64,000 nucleotides of DNA. Origin: Limosilactobacillus urinaemulieris. GTDB taxonomy: Bacteria > Bacillota > Bacilli > Lactobacillales > Lactobacillaceae. Position numbers and translations under genes: made by a program. This document shows, piece by piece, positions 47,768 through 57,640 of this stretch. The DNA is taken from the NCBI RefSeq assembly GCF_014838745.1, contig NZ_JABUXR010000010.1:1-64000 (forward strand), written 5' to 3'. Position 1 is the stretch's first letter. Each line of letters starts with the position of its first letter. The notes under the pieces were generated by a model. That model ran no database searches. It was not told where the DNA came from and worked only from the letters and a program-made list of their open reading frames with translations.

Positions 47768-48933
47768 TAGCCTTCAACTCCTTTAATCTTTTTTAGCTTA
47801 TTAACAATTTCAATAATTGCATCAACCAGGCCATTAACCTCTTCTTCCGTATTTAACGCCCCAAAACTAATCCGAATTGATTCACTAATTCGTGGACTAT
47901 CCTCACCAAACATCGCAGTTAGTACATGGGAAGGCTCAATACTTCCGGCAGTACATGCAGAACCACCCGAAACGGCATAACCAGCAAGATCGAGGTCGGT
48001 TTGCATTACATAGGTTGAAATCCCCTTAAACCATAAATTAAGAACATGGTTAAGGGGATTGGGGTCGAGCTGTCCATTGACCTCAAAATCAACTCCAGCA
48101 TCCGTTAAACGTTTAACGATTAACTGCTTAAAGTGATAGTAACGTTCTTGACGGTTTTGCTTTTCTTCAGGCGTATCAATGGAAACTGCCTTAGCAAATG
48201 CCGCAATAGCTGGAACATTCTCGGTCCCGGCACGGCGCTTTGTCTCCTGATCACCACCGCGAACAAAACTAGGAAAACTAATCCCGTCGCGACGGTATAG
48301 AAAGCCAACCATCTTTGGACCATTCAGTTTATGGGCCGAGGTTGACATGAGGTCAATGTGATCAGCCTCAACATCAATTGGTAAAAGGCCATAAGCTTGA
48401 ACTGCATCCGTATGGAACCATGCTTGGTGATCTTTTAAAATTTCACCAATTTCATGAATTGGCATTCGACTACCGACTTCATTATTTCCCATCATGATTG
48501 ACACAAGAATCGTATCGTCCCGTAAGGCTGCCTTAAAATCCGCTAATGAAATGTTGCCATTCTCATCAACTGGCAGGTAGGTAACATCAAACCCCAATGA
48601 TTCTAAATAATGTAATGGCTTCAAAATTGCTTCATGTTCAATTGCGGTGGTAATGATATGCTTACTAAGATTCTGTCGCGTTAATGCCGTCTGAATTATT
48701 GCGGTATTATCGCTTTCGGTTCCCCCACTAGTAAAGACAATTTCTTCATCCTTAGCGTTAATACTTTGAGCAATTACATGACGACTATTTTCAAGGACTA
48801 ATTTGGAGTGACGACCGTAAGAATATCCCGTTGAAGCATTTCCCCAGGTATTTTCCGTTTGCTTTATCAGCTCATCAATCACCGGCTTTGTCATTGGTGT
48901 TGTTGCTGCATTATCGAAATATACTTCACTCAC
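47767..48933 (-). CDS. cysteine desulfurase
   Basis: PLP enzyme that frees sulfur from cysteine as a protein persulfide, 388 aa. PLP lysine Lys202 in STSAHKLNG, persulfide Cys327 in SGGSACTAGS, and the N-terminal YFDNAATTP. The short SACTAGS loop is of the IscS/NifS group I type. No scaffold protein gene is adjacent; DUF1831 and mnmA follow, which favours a tRNA-thiolation role (as for YrvO-MnmA in Bacillus). Starts at GTG 48933 with GGAGG upstream; 15 bases after mtnN. Confidence 0.94.
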   Translation of the reverse strand: MSEVYFDNAATTPMTKPVIDELIKQTENTWGNASTGYSYGRHSKLVLENSRHVIAQSINAKDEEIVFTSGGTESDNTAIIQTALTRQNLSKHIITTAIEHEAILKPLHYLESLGFDVTYLPVDENGNISLADFKAALRDDTILVSIMMGNNEVGSRMPIHEIGEILKDHQAWFHTDAVQAYGLLPIDVEADHIDLMSTSAHKLNGPKMVGFLYRRDGISFPSFVRGGDQETKRRAGTENVPAIAAFAKAVSIDTPEEKQNRQERYYHFKQLIVKRLTDAGVDFEVNGQLDPNPLNHVLNLWFKGISTYVMQTDLDLAGYAVSGGSACTAGSIEPSHVLTAMFGEDSPRISESIRISFGALNTEEEVNGLVDAIIEIVNKLKKIKGVEG

Positions 48934-48948
48934 TCTTCATGTGCCTCC

Positions 48949-49644
48949 CTATTTATTCAAATCCGCAAAGAGTTGTAATAGCATCTTAGCGGAACGCTTA
49001 CCAGCATCGATAATAAATTGGTCAAAACTAACTCCGGCATCTTCGTCCCCAGTATCAGACATTGCCCGAACGACAACGTACGGGACATTATGATCGGTCG
49101 CAACCTGACCCACAGCTGCCCCTTCCATTTCACTTGATAGTGCATCAGGGAAGTAATGAAGGATCTCTTGGATCGCATCCTTACTAGCAATAAATTGATC
49201 CCCAGAAACGATTAGCCCGCGTTTAACGTTTAAGCCGGTCTGTTCACCAGCCTTTTCAATAGCTTGTCCCCACTTTGCAGATGCCTTAAAGCGGGGTTCT
49301 TTCCCTGGTAATTGACCATAAGCATAGTCAAACGCCCGGGCATCAACGTCATGATAGGCTGTCTCACTTGAAATGACAACATCGCCAACATGGAGTCCAT
49401 GGCCAATTCCACCTGCAGATCCAGAATTAATCACTACATCAACCTCAAAATCTGTAATTAAGTGTTCTGTTGTGATTCCAGCTTCAACCTTACCAATGCC
49501 GGATTCAACTAAAATAACATTCTGGTTATCAATTTGTCCAGAATAGTATTTTTTACCGCCGATTTCCTTTACCTGTTCATTCTCTAGTGCCGCTGTCAAT
49601 TCCTTAATTTCTTCTGGCATTGCGCAAATAATTCCAAACTTCAT
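48949..49644 (-). CDS. mtnN: 5'-methylthioadenosine/S-adenosylhomocysteine nucleosidase
   Basis: Cleaves adenine from MTA and SAH in the SAM-recycling pathway; the product feeds LuxS. 231 aa of the nucleoside-phosphorylase fold: GIICAMPEE start, GSAGGIG near 78-84, EMEGAAVGQVA near 172-182, and the catalytic Asp in RAMSDTGDE. ATG 49644 has AAGGA 9 bases upstream; the ATG at 49653 touches that site. Confidence 0.96.
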   Translation of the reverse strand: MKFGIICAMPEEIKELTAALENEQVKEIGGKKYYSGQIDNQNVILVESGIGKVEAGITTEHLITDFEVDVVINSGSAGGIGHGLHVGDVVISSETAYHDVDARAFDYAYGQLPGKEPRFKASAKWGQAIEKAGEQTGLNVKRGLIVSGDQFIASKDAIQEILHYFPDALSSEMEGAAVGQVATDHNVPYVVVRAMSDTGDEDAGVSFDQFIIDAGKRSAKMLLQLFADLNK

Positions 49645-49655
49645 TCTCTTCATCC

Positions 49656-49901
49656 TTACTTTACAAAAAATAAAATTAAATAAACGATTATAATAGCGAC
49701 TACTAAGCTAATAATGGCAATATTTAACCGTTTTCGTAGCCGTTGCATCTTCTGCTCACTGGTTAGCTGTTCCTGCTCAATTTTCTGATCAGTACGAGAA
49801 AGCTGTTGCTCCTCTTTACTATCATTAGAAATGGTCGTCTGTTGCTGACGATACTGTTGGCGCGTCAGTCGTTCATTATTGTTTTGCGGATCCTTATCCA
49901 T
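49656..49901 (-). CDS. small tail-anchored protein, 81 aa
   Basis: No family recognised. A very hydrophilic Gln/Glu/Arg-rich N-terminal part (about 1-58, predicted coiled or disordered) is followed by one membrane segment at 60-79 close to the C-terminus, so it looks tail-anchored with the bulk in the cytoplasm. It overlaps the NUDIX gene end by 8 bases and ends just before mtnN, which argues that it is a real, co-translated gene. Similar small proteins occur here in other lactobacilli (from memory). Confidence 0.72.
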   Translation of the reverse strand: MDKDPQNNNERLTRQQYRQQQTTISNDSKEEQQLSRTDQKIEQEQLTSEQKMQRLRKRLNIAIISLVVAIIIVYLILFFVK

Positions 49902-50445
49902 GATTATTCATCCCTCGCCAATAATAAATTGCCATAATCGTCTTGGCGTCTTCGATTTGTCCTTCATCAATCATCTTTAATGCCTCATCAAGGGTAACCT
50001 TCTCTAATACCAACTGCTCATCACGATCTTGAGGCAGTTCATTTTCAACCGGGGTTAAATCTGTCGCTAAGTACAGTGTCATAAATTCATCCATCACCCC
50101 GATCGATGTATAGAATGATGAAATTTTCTTGATTGTTCCTGCCTTTAGACGGGTTTCCTCATTCAATTCGCGCTTAGCAGCATGGAGGGCATCACGACTA
50201 TCACGTGAATCAACCTTTCCTGCAGGGATTTCCAGGGTCGTATTATGAATTGGCGAGCGCCATTGCTTTTCCAAAATCATTTTATGATCTGCAGTTAAGG
50301 CCAGGATTGCCACTGCTGGAGCATGATGAACAATTTCACGTTGTGCTTTTAAACCTTTTGGAGTTTCAACCTCTTCAACAGCAACCTTAATTAATTTACC
50401 GTCGAAAACATCCTTCTCACTTAATGTTTTTTCTTCAAAGTTCAT
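49894..50445 (-). CDS. NUDIX hydrolase, ADP-ribose pyrophosphatase type
   Basis: A 183-aa NUDIX enzyme of the NudF/YqkG group, likely cutting ADP-ribose to AMP and ribose 5-phosphate. The Nudix box is slightly unusual: it begins GKVDSRDSRD where GKxxxxE is usual, then has the intact AAKRELNEET. ATG 50445 is 1 base past the cold-shock gene stop with CGAGG 10 bases upstream; an in-frame start at 50478 would lie inside that gene. Confidence 0.92.
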   Translation of the reverse strand: MNFEEKTLSEKDVFDGKLIKVAVEEVETPKGLKAQREIVHHAPAVAILALTADHKMILEKQWRSPIHNTTLEIPAGKVDSRDSRDALHAAKRELNEETRLKAGTIKKISSFYTSIGVMDEFMTLYLATDLTPVENELPQDRDEQLVLEKVTLDEALKMIDEGQIEDAKTIMAIYYWRGMNNHG

Positions 50446-50446
50446 T

Positions 50447-50662
50447 TTAATAGCCTCGCTTACTGAGTCGTTGAACATGTGCCGCTTGTGGTACGCGCTT
50501 TCCTTGAACGATAACTAACGCAACCCGTTCTCCAGGAGTTAAAATTCTTAAGCCGTGACCTTCAATTCCCGTATAATGAACGAAAACTTCGCCTTCATGG
50601 GGAACAGTGATGAATCCCCAGCCCTTTTCACGATCAAAGCTTTTGACTGTGCCTTGTAACAT
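50447..50662 (-). CDS. cold-shock domain protein
   Basis: A 71-aa single-domain RNA/ssDNA-binding protein. RNP1 reads KGWGFI and RNP2 reads VFVHYT, both slightly changed from KGFGFI and VFVHFS of CspA, and the C-terminus has an extra HVQRLSKRGY. ATG 50662 is chosen (AGGTG 6-7 bases upstream); a GTG at 50671 overlaps that site. It leads the csp-NUDIX-small protein-mtnN operon. Confidence 0.9.
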   Translation of the reverse strand: MLQGTVKSFDREKGWGFITVPHEGEVFVHYTGIEGHGLRILTPGERVALVIVQGKRVPQAAHVQRLSKRGY

Positions 50663-50680
50663 TAATTTCACCTACAATAA

Positions 50681-50716
50681 AAAATACCAAGCAACATAAA
50701 CGTCACTTGGTATTTT
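50681..50716 (-). terminator. ileS terminator
   Basis: An 11-bp outer stem AAAATACCAAG/CTTGGTATTTT around a partly paired loop, then TTTTTTATTG on the minus strand. It lies 36 bases past the ileS stop and just upstream of the cold-shock gene. Confidence 0.75.
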
Positions 50717-50751
50717 ACAACGCTAACTAGGTGTTTGTCATTGATGGGCAA

Positions 50752-53547
50752 CTATTTTTCTAAGCCTTCATCAACTGTTTCTGGGAAACTTTCCCGAACT
50801 ACCTTAGCACAACGAGCACAGAGAGTTGGGTAAGCTGGATCTGATCCAACATCTTCCTTAACCATCCGGCACCGTTGACAGGTTTCTCCTGGGGCAACAC
50901 TGACCTTGACCGCAACGCCATCATTGTATTGATCAGCATCAGCAGCTGCTTCATCAAGAGAATGAAGGTTAAGCTTTGAAACTCCCAATAATAATTGGAC
51001 ATCCGCATCAAGGCTCTCTAATAGTTCCTTATTGTGTTCATTTACGTAAAGGTCAACTTGCGCTTCTAATGACTTACCAATCATCTTAGCGTTCCGCGCC
51101 TCTTCAAGACTCTTCAAGACGTGTGAACGAACTCCCATAAATTCAGACCACTTATCTAAAAGTCCTTCTTCACCATCAAAGTGGCGTACTTCTGGAATTT
51201 CAGTCAATTGTACGAATTCTTCCGGTTCGTTCATGTAACTCCAAACTTCTTCAGTTGTGTGAGGCAAGATTGGCGTAAGCAACTTAACCATTGTTAACAA
51301 GATGTCATAGAAGACGGTTTGCATTGAACGCCGAGTTTGTGAATTTTCAGGTTCAATGTAGAGAACATCCTTGGCCACATTCATGTAGAAGGCAGACAAA
51401 TCATTGTTAACAAAGTTAATTAATAACCGATAAGCATCAAGGAAGTCGTAGTTATCAAAATCAGCACGCATCTTTTCAAGAAAATGATTAAGCTTAACGA
51501 GCATGTACTGATCTACGGAATTCAAATACTCGTAGGAAACAGTATTTTCGTTTGCATCGAAATCACTAGTATTAGCAAGTAAGAACCGGAAAGTATTCCG
51601 TAACTTACGATATGCTTCTGAGATCTGTTGGAAGGTTCCCATTGAAACCCGCACATCAGCAGAGGTATCAGCACTCATTACCCAAAGACGAATAATTTCG
51701 GCCCCCATTTGTTGGACAACCTTATTCGGATCAATAACGTTTCCTTGGGACTTGCTCATCTTGTTACCACGCTTATCAAGGGTAAATCCTTGGGAAACAA
51801 TCTCCTTATATGGAGCATGACCAGAACAAACAACACTAGTAATCAAGCTGGAATTGAACCATCCACGGTACTGATCAGATCCTTCAAGGTAAAGGTCAGC
51901 TGGATAAGTCAAGTAATCCCGCTCAGCTAGAACCCCCTGATGGGAAGAACCGGAGTCAAACCAAACGTCCATAATATCGGTTTCCTTAGTAAACTTACCA
52001 TGAGGTGAATGTTCGTTAGTGTATCCTTCTGGGAGAAGATCCTTTGCGTCACGTTCAAACCAAACATTAGAACCATATTTTCTAAAGAGATCTGCAACAT
52101 GATTGATCGTTTCTTCTTCCATAATTGGTGTACCATCTTCAGCGTAGAAGATTGGCAGTGGCACACCCCAAACACGTTGCCGTGAAATTACCCAGTCGCC
52201 ACGATCCTTAATCATATTGCGAAGACGAACTTTCCCCCATTCTGGGTGGTACTTAACATCTTCTAAGGCATCTAAGATATTTTGACGCATCTTTTCAATG
52301 GATACGAACCACTGATCCGTTGCCCGGAAAATGATTGGCTTCTTTGTCCGCCAGTCGAATGGATAACTGTGCTTTAATGGTTCTTCAAGAAGAAGAGCAT
52401 TATTATCTTCAAGTTTTTGCAGTGAAATATCATCAGCCTTTTGGTAGAAGACCCCATCAAAGTCGTCACCGTTTTCCTTTGTCAAGACTCCCTGATCATT
52501 AATTGGGGCGAAAATTGGCAAGTCATATTTTTTACCAAAGTTGTAGTCATCATCACCATATCCTGGAGCGGTGTGAACAAGTCCAGTACCAGCATCAGCA
52601 GTAATGTAATCAGCAACACCAACCAAGAGTTCACGATCAAGGTATGGGTGCTGAGTGGTTAATCCTTCCAGATCCTTACCAGCGACATGCTTAACTACTT
52701 GATAATCTTCCCAACCAAGTTTCTCTGCTAAGCCTTCCAAAAGTTCTGTTGCGACAACAAATTGCCGTTCATCATTGGCGGGCTTAACGACTGAGTAGTC
52801 AAACTTAGCATTTACTGCTACCGCTTCAGATGCTGGAACAGTCCATGGAGTAGTAGTCCAGACAACTAGGTAGGTATTACTATCAAGGACATCCTTACCA
52901 TCTTTGACTTGTTCAACAAAGAAGGCTGTTTTAGCAGTAACATCGTGGTATTCAACTTCAGCTTCTGCTAATGCTGATTCGGATGACCATGACCAGTAAA
53001 CTGGCTTCTTGGCTTGGTATAAGAGCCCCTTCTTAGCAAATTCACCAAAAACATGAATCTGTGCAGCTTCAAATTCCTTATTCAAGGTTAGGTATGGATG
53101 ATCCCAATCACCGCTTACCCCTAACCGTTTGAAATCCTTTCGTTGCTTATCAACTTGTTCCAAAGCATACTTCCGACAAAGGTCACGGAATTCTGTTAGG
53201 CTCATCTTCTTCCGGTCATAACCAGCCTTCGTCAATTGGTGTTCAATCGGCAATCCGTGAGTATCCCAACCAGGAACGTATGGCGACCGGAAACCGCTCA
53301 TTGACTTGTAACGAACGATAAAGTCCTTGGAAATCTTATTCATGGCGTGACCAATGTGAATGTTACCATTGGCGTATGGAGGGCCATCGTGAAGAACAAA
53401 CGTTGGCTTCCCCTCATTTAATTTTTGGCGTAATTCATATACTTTATTTTCTTCCCAAACACTTTCACGTTGCGCTTCAGTGACTGGTAATTTCCCCCGC
53501 ATTGGGAACTTAGTCTTTCCCAAGTTTAATGTGTCTTTAACTCGCAT
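50752..53547 (-). CDS. ileS: isoleucyl-tRNA synthetase
   Basis: Charges tRNA-Ile. 931 aa class I synthetase: HIGH at 64-67, CP1 editing domain (about 200-400), KMSKS in [10 protein letters not shown] near 595, anticodon-binding domain and a C-terminal zinc site with CQRC and CARC. ATG 53547 has AAGGAG 10 bases upstream; the in-frame start at 53574 is on the wrong side of that site. Controlled by the T-box leader upstream. Downstream of divIVA as in many Bacillota. Confidence 0.98.
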   Translation of the reverse strand: MRVKDTLNLGKTKFPMRGKLPVTEAQRESVWEENKVYELRQKLNEGKPTFVLHDGPPYANGNIHIGHAMNKISKDFIVRYKSMSGFRSPYVPGWDTHGLPIEHQLTKAGYDRKKMSLTEFRDLCRKYALEQVDKQRKDFKRLGVSGDWDHPYLTLNKEFEAAQIHVFGEFAKKGLLYQAKKPVYWSWSSESALAEAEVEYHDVTAKTAFFVEQVKDGKDVLDSNTYLVVWTTTPWTVPASEAVAVNAKFDYSVVKPANDERQFVVATELLEGLAEKLGWEDYQVVKHVAGKDLEGLTTQHPYLDRELLVGVADYITADAGTGLVHTAPGYGDDDYNFGKKYDLPIFAPINDQGVLTKENGDDFDGVFYQKADDISLQKLEDNNALLLEEPLKHSYPFDWRTKKPIIFRATDQWFVSIEKMRQNILDALEDVKYHPEWGKVRLRNMIKDRGDWVISRQRVWGVPLPIFYAEDGTPIMEEETINHVADLFRKYGSNVWFERDAKDLLPEGYTNEHSPHGKFTKETDIMDVWFDSGSSHQGVLAERDYLTYPADLYLEGSDQYRGWFNSSLITSVVCSGHAPYKEIVSQGFTLDKRGNKMSKSQGNVIDPNKVVQQMGAEIIRLWVMSADTSADVRVSMGTFQQISEAYRKLRNTFRFLLANTSDFDANENTVSYEYLNSVDQYMLVKLNHFLEKMRADFDNYDFLDAYRLLINFVNNDLSAFYMNVAKDVLYIEPENSQTRRSMQTVFYDILLTMVKLLTPILPHTTEEVWSYMNEPEEFVQLTEIPEVRHFDGEEGLLDKWSEFMGVRSHVLKSLEEARNAKMIGKSLEAQVDLYVNEHNKELLESLDADVQLLLGVSKLNLHSLDEAAADADQYNDGVAVKVSVAPGETCQRCRMVKEDVGSDPAYPTLCARCAKVVRESFPETVDEGLEK

Positions 53548-53586
53548 ATGCAATTCTCCTTTCTCAATTAACAATTAATAACTAAA

Positions 53587-53815
53587 AAAGCTTCATCCCA
53601 TCACTGGGACGAAGCTTTCCGTGGTACCACCCGTTTTCAGAATATTTAGTTAGTCAAATATTCCCTCAACCATTGTTTAACGGTAATGAACCGACCTGAC
53701 TTAAATATTCAACCAGGTACTCGGGACCGATCAAGTAAAACAATACTACATATTAGCCTCACACCATTCGCTAACTCGCTGAATCATTCTTGTTCTACTA
53801 ATGTCCTTCAACGTT
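53587..53815 (-). promoter_or_regulatory. T-box leader of ileS (specifier AUC, Ile)
   Basis: Transcription attenuator that senses uncharged tRNA-Ile. The T-box sequence GGGTGGTACCACGG (about 53632-53619) forms the antiterminator, next to a terminator hairpin with a 13-bp stem (53587-53617) and T-run. Upstream, Stem I shows GTTAGC/GGCTAA pairing and a specifier-loop region where ATC (53731-53729) stands before GGTCCCGAGTACC, matching the isoleucine codon. The 5' limit is approximate. Confidence 0.85.
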
Positions 53816-53849
53816 TTCGTTACTAATTATTACAATTTAATTTAAACAA

Positions 53850-54791
53850 CTAGTTATTATCCGGGAAAACAACAACAGTGTCACCCTCATCTTCACTATT
53901 GCTTGATTCGGTAGATGGGGACGCTACAGAATCATTGGTTGTCGTTGATTGTGCCTCACTCTCATCACTTTGCGCTACTGCTGAAGTATCGGCAAATGCT
54001 GAAGCAAAGTCAGTAGGTGAGTTAAAGGAAATTGTTTCTGCAGAACTAGCAGGAGCGCTTTCACTTTCTTCTGATTTAACAACAACCTCTGAATCTGGCG
54101 TAACGGCCGAATCCGATACAACGTTACTTTCAATTGCAACACTGCCAGAAGTCGTCTCATCCGCAACAGTAGCAGTTGTACTTTCAGATTCAAAATCACT
54201 AGTTGTAATTGAGGTTGATTCTACACTTTCACCCGAATTATTGTCAAGACGAGTTCCTAAAATATTTTGAATTTCTCCATATTTATCAATATCATCGTTT
54301 GCTAATAACTTATCCCACTCATCGCTCTTAACTACTTCCAATTGGGATTCAAGCATTACTTGCAACCGTTGACGGAAGATCCGCGTTTGTTTCTTTAAGT
54401 CACTAGTTTCTGAAGTTAACTTCCGAGTCCCTTCTGCAGTATTTTCAACAATTTGATTAGCCTTTTCGTTAGCTGTTGAAACAATGTCAGTTGCTTGTTT
54501 TTGGGCTTCACGCACCATAATATCAGCTTCCCGCTTGGCATTGTTCTTAACTTTATCAGCGGCTTCTTGAGCAACCAGAATTGACTTATTCAGTGAATCC
54601 TTTAACTCACTAAAGTATTTCAGCTTACTTTCATCGGCCTTTACCTTTTCTTGTAGCGCCCGATTCTGATCGGTTAATTCCTGAACTGTTTGTCCGACTT
54701 CTTTAATAAAGTCATTCACTTCAGTCGGATTATAGCCACGCATCTTAGTATTAAATTGGATTTGATTAATTTCATCTACAGTTAAACTCAT
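53850..54791 (-). CDS. divIVA: cell division protein DivIVA
   Basis: Membrane-curvature-binding coiled-coil protein at septa and poles. 313 aa: N-terminal lipid-binding domain (about 1-35, NTKMRGYNPTEVNDFI), coiled coils (about 35-160), then a Ser/Thr/Glu/Val-rich, low-complexity tail from about 195 that is probably disordered and variable. ATG 54791 with GGAGG 9 bases upstream; the frame opens earlier at 54806 but overlaps the site. 12 bases after ylmH. Confidence 0.95.
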   Translation of the reverse strand: MSLTVDEINQIQFNTKMRGYNPTEVNDFIKEVGQTVQELTDQNRALQEKVKADESKLKYFSELKDSLNKSILVAQEAADKVKNNAKREADIMVREAQKQATDIVSTANEKANQIVENTAEGTRKLTSETSDLKKQTRIFRQRLQVMLESQLEVVKSDEWDKLLANDDIDKYGEIQNILGTRLDNNSGESVESTSITTSDFESESTTATVADETTSGSVAIESNVVSDSAVTPDSEVVVKSEESESAPASSAETISFNSPTDFASAFADTSAVAQSDESEAQSTTTNDSVASPSTESSNSEDEGDTVVVFPDNN

Positions 54792-54818
54792 CGGTTTTTC
54801 CTCCATGTGATCTTAAAA

Positions 54819-55604
54819 TTAAGCGCGAATGATTGATAAAGTAATCCGCTGCTTATTCTTTCTAGTAATGCTCCCAACCTGATCCATTCTTAAACGGCCA
54901 GCATGTCTAACAGACAACATATCATGTTCCCGAACTAAATAATCCGGACGTTGCATTTCTTCCCAGTTAATTTGAACAAGGCCATGTTCTAATAACTGCT
55001 TTGCCCGATTACGAGAATAGTTAAAGCCAGCTGCAATTATCGCATCAATTCTTAGTGACGAAACAGTCGTTGATAGCTGTTCCCAATCATCTTCAGGAAG
55101 AATTAACTCCTCAAGTGGAATCGGCTTCCATTTCACCTTAATCTTACCAACGTGATCAATTCGATCATGAATAAACCGAGCCATCTGATTAGTAACCATC
55201 ACTTGCCACCGTTTTCCATCAGTAACAATATCGCCAAATGATGCTCGTTCTAACCCTTCACCTAATAATGTTCCCATTATTTGACGATGATGGAGCTCAG
55301 CAAATTTTTGTGGATAGTCAACTTCTAAGCCCGTAACAGCAAAGTCAGCTACCTGTGGCTGATAATATGACGGAAAAAAGAGTAACCGCTGCATTTCAGC
55401 ATTTTGCCAACCACCAAACGATCTCAGTTTAACGTTATCATCACTATTAACAAGCGTTTGTGCGATATATTGCTGACGAGGATTAAGAAACGGCGTTAAC
55501 ACCGGACGATATTGATCATTAGCCTGGACTATCCAGTCACTAATTTGATCAATAATTGGCCCCTCATCGGCACGGAAATGTTGTTTTATGTTTAATTCAT
55601 CCAT
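54819..55604 (-). CDS. ylmH: YlmH family RNA-binding protein (S4 domain)
   Basis: A 261-aa protein of the ylm division-linked genes. The C-terminal S4 RNA-binding domain (about 180-245: LRIDAIIAAGFNYSRNRAKQLLEHGLVQIN) is clear; the N-terminal 170 residues are the YlmH-specific part. In Bacillus YlmH has been linked to rescue of stalled ribosomes. The start follows the yggT stop by 6 bases with no good ribosome site, so translation is probably coupled. Confidence 0.93.
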   Translation of the reverse strand: MDELNIKQHFRADEGPIIDQISDWIVQANDQYRPVLTPFLNPRQQYIAQTLVNSDDNVKLRSFGGWQNAEMQRLLFFPSYYQPQVADFAVTGLEVDYPQKFAELHHRQIMGTLLGEGLERASFGDIVTDGKRWQVMVTNQMARFIHDRIDHVGKIKVKWKPIPLEELILPEDDWEQLSTTVSSLRIDAIIAAGFNYSRNRAKQLLEHGLVQINWEEMQRPDYLVREHDMLSVRHAGRLRMDQVGSITRKNKQRITLSIIRA

Positions 55605-55610
55605 TATTTA

Positions 55611-55877
55611 TTAAATCATCATGGTAATTGCTTTTAGCCCATACTGAACAAGGTAAAGAACAAAGATCGCTACAATCGGTGAAAAACTAATTCCTCCTAA
55701 TGGCGGAATGAAGTCAAACCACCGCATATACGGTTCTACCAACCGATTGACAATCTCTCCCAAACGACTTCCTCTTGCATTTGGAAACCATGATAACAAG
55801 CACCAAATGACAATCACCAGGATATAAATATCAATTAGTTGGTAAATTACCCAGGCTAAAAAATTAATAATTGCCAT
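55611..55877 (-). CDS. YggT family membrane protein (YlmG)
   Basis: An 88-aa protein with two membrane segments (about 5-25 and 62-85) and the family motif NRLVEPYMRWFDFIPPLGG between them, preceded by SWFPNARGS. Lies in the ftsZ-sepF-yggT-ylmH-divIVA order universal in Bacillota; possibly helps membrane or septum organisation. AAAGGAG stands 7 bases before ATG. Confidence 0.93.
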   Translation of the reverse strand: MAIINFLAWVIYQLIDIYILVIVIWCLLSWFPNARGSRLGEIVNRLVEPYMRWFDFIPPLGGISFSPIVAIFVLYLVQYGLKAITMMI

Positions 55878-55894
55878 TACAAGCTCCTTTTTCG

Positions 55895-56299
55895 CTAAAT
55901 TTTATCCGGATCATTTTTGAGCGTATCCGATAAATTACCAGAAACTTCAAAGTTCTTCGGTGTACAAAGGAATATCTCTTTCCCGATCCGCTTAATATCA
56001 CCATTAATTGCAAAAACAGTTCCGTTCAAGAAGTCAACAATCCGACTAGCAACTTTGGCGTCCATTTGAGAAAAGTTAACAATTACTGCTCGATCGTTTA
56101 ATAACTGATCAGCAATTTGTTTAACATCCGCGTACAGTCGTGGCTCATACAAAGCAATTTTACTTGAACGCTGGCGAACACTATTCATTGAAACAACCTT
56201 ATTATCCCCTTGAGGAACAGGAGTCTGTTCATCATAGTATTCTTCTTGGTTATCAGAGTCACCATCACTAAAAAGACTCTTGAAAAGATTATTAGCCAT
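55895..56299 (-). CDS. sepF: cell division protein SepF
   Basis: Membrane-bound FtsZ anchor that forms rings. 134 aa: N-terminal amphipathic start [10 protein letters not shown], an acidic linker (about 11-45), then the SepF core (about 50-130, [27 protein letters not shown] ... [11 protein letters not shown]). ATG 56299 has TAGGAGG 8 bases upstream; an in-frame start at 56329 is rejected. yggT follows at 17 bases. Confidence 0.95.
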   Translation of the reverse strand: MANNLFKSLFSDGDSDNQEEYYDEQTPVPQGDNKVVSMNSVRQRSSKIALYEPRLYADVKQIADQLLNDRAVIVNFSQMDAKVASRIVDFLNGTVFAINGDIKRIGKEIFLCTPKNFEVSGNLSDTLKNDPDKI

Positions 56300-56332
56300 C
56301 TCAATTCCTCCTAACCTTTCTAAAATCACGAA

Positions 56333-56366
56333 ATGGGAGATGCCCTAAAATAGTGCCTCTCCCCAT
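56333..56366 (-). terminator. hairpin between ftsZ and sepF
   Basis: Imperfect stem ATGGGAGATGCC with GCCTCTCCCCAT and a 10-base loop. No real T-run follows, so it may be a partial attenuator or an mRNA-stabilising end that lowers sepF expression relative to ftsZ. Confidence 0.4.
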
Positions 56367-56380
56367 CTTTTACCTGTTCA

Positions 56381-57619
56381 TTATTGACGACGATTCTTAA
56401 AGAATGGTGGTGTTGACAAGTTATCATCGTCATCGTCAGTTGCGGCAGAATCATCATTAAAGACATTAAATTCTGGCTTCTTTACGTGTGAAAATTCATT
56501 ATCTGTTTGTTCATTTGAATCATTGATTCCCGCAGTTGGATCATTCCAGCCATCAAAAGGATCATCTGACGCACTTTCCTGACTAGGCTTGTTATCATCA
56601 CTCTTAGGTTCTTCACTTACTGGAGCGACGTGTTGAGCTGAGTGAGCCTTCTTACTCTTCTTTGCATCAATTCCTGTAGCGATTACGGTTACCCGTACTT
56701 CATCGCCAAGGGATTCATTCAGTGACATCCCGAATGAAATATCAACATTTGTGCCAGCAGCCTGCTTAATTACATCAGATGCTTCTTGAGCTTCAAACAT
56801 TGAAAGATCCTTACCCCCAGTGATATCCATTAGGACATGTTGCGCACCAGAAATTGACACTTCAAGAAGTGGTGAGGAAATCGCCTTCTTAGTAGCTTCA
56901 GTAGCACGGTTTTCTCCCGTTGCGCTACCAACACCCATTAAGGCAGAACCTTGATTAGACATTAATGTCTTAATATCAGCAAAGTCTAAGTTGATGTATC
57001 CAGGAGTAACAATTAAGTCAGAAATCCCTTGAACACCCTGACGAAGGACATTATCTGCTTCCTTGAATGCTTCCATCATTGGCGTCTTCTTATCAATCAT
57101 TTCAAGCAAGCGGTTATTAGCAACAATAATCAAGGTATCTACATTAGCCTTTAATTTTGCTAATCCCTCGGTGGCAAACTTATCCCGTCGCGGTCCTTCA
57201 AAAGAGAATGGTCGGGTAACAACACCAACGGTTAATGCACCGCTATCTTTGGCAATTTTAGCAACTACTGGAGCAGCACCAGTTCCGGTACCACCACCCA
57301 TTCCGGCAGTGATAAACACCATATCTGAACCTTCAAGTGCCTTTTGAATTTGTTCTTCACTTTCCTCAGCAGCTTTATCCCCTACTTCAGGATTAGAACC
57401 AGCACCAAGTCCCTTAGTCAACTTTGGTCCTAATTGGATCTTGGTCTGTGCTTGTGAAGCGTTTAGTGCTTGCAGATCAGTATTAGCAACGATAAAGTCA
57501 ACACCCTGAACCTTTTCAGTAATCATTCGGTTGACAGCGTTACCACCACCGCCACCGACACCAATAACCTTAATCTTAGCTCCAGCAAATTGATTTTCCA
57601 TTGAATTCTCGTTATCCAT
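56381..57619 (-). CDS. ftsZ: cell division protein FtsZ
   Basis: Tubulin-like GTPase forming the Z ring. 412 aa: GGGGGN at 22-27, tubulin signature GGGTGTG at 107-113, T7 loop [11 protein letters not shown] near 203-213, an acidic variable linker (about 315-395) and the conserved C-terminal tail with PPFFKNR that binds FtsA and SepF. CGGAGGG precedes ATG. ftsA ends 21 bases upstream. Confidence 0.99.
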   Translation of the reverse strand: MDNENSMENQFAGAKIKVIGVGGGGGNAVNRMITEKVQGVDFIVANTDLQALNASQAQTKIQLGPKLTKGLGAGSNPEVGDKAAEESEEQIQKALEGSDMVFITAGMGGGTGTGAAPVVAKIAKDSGALTVGVVTRPFSFEGPRRDKFATEGLAKLKANVDTLIIVANNRLLEMIDKKTPMMEAFKEADNVLRQGVQGISDLIVTPGYINLDFADIKTLMSNQGSALMGVGSATGENRATEATKKAISSPLLEVSISGAQHVLMDITGGKDLSMFEAQEASDVIKQAAGTNVDISFGMSLNESLGDEVRVTVIATGIDAKKSKKAHSAQHVAPVSEEPKSDDNKPSQESASDDPFDGWNDPTAGINDSNEQTDNEFSHVKKPEFNVFNDDSAATDDDDDNLSTPPFFKNRRQ

Positions 57620-57640
57620 TCGACACCCTCCGTTAGTTTA

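Noticed and set aside
50100-50300. Atypical Nudix box considered a sign of an inactive enzyme
   Set aside because: The catalytic RELNEE core is intact; only the first loop differs, with Asp in place of Glu, which can still bind metal.
53878-54270. 130-codon plus-strand ORF opposite the divIVA tail
   Set aside because: It arises from the repetitive Ser/Thr/Glu codons of the DivIVA tail read in reverse.
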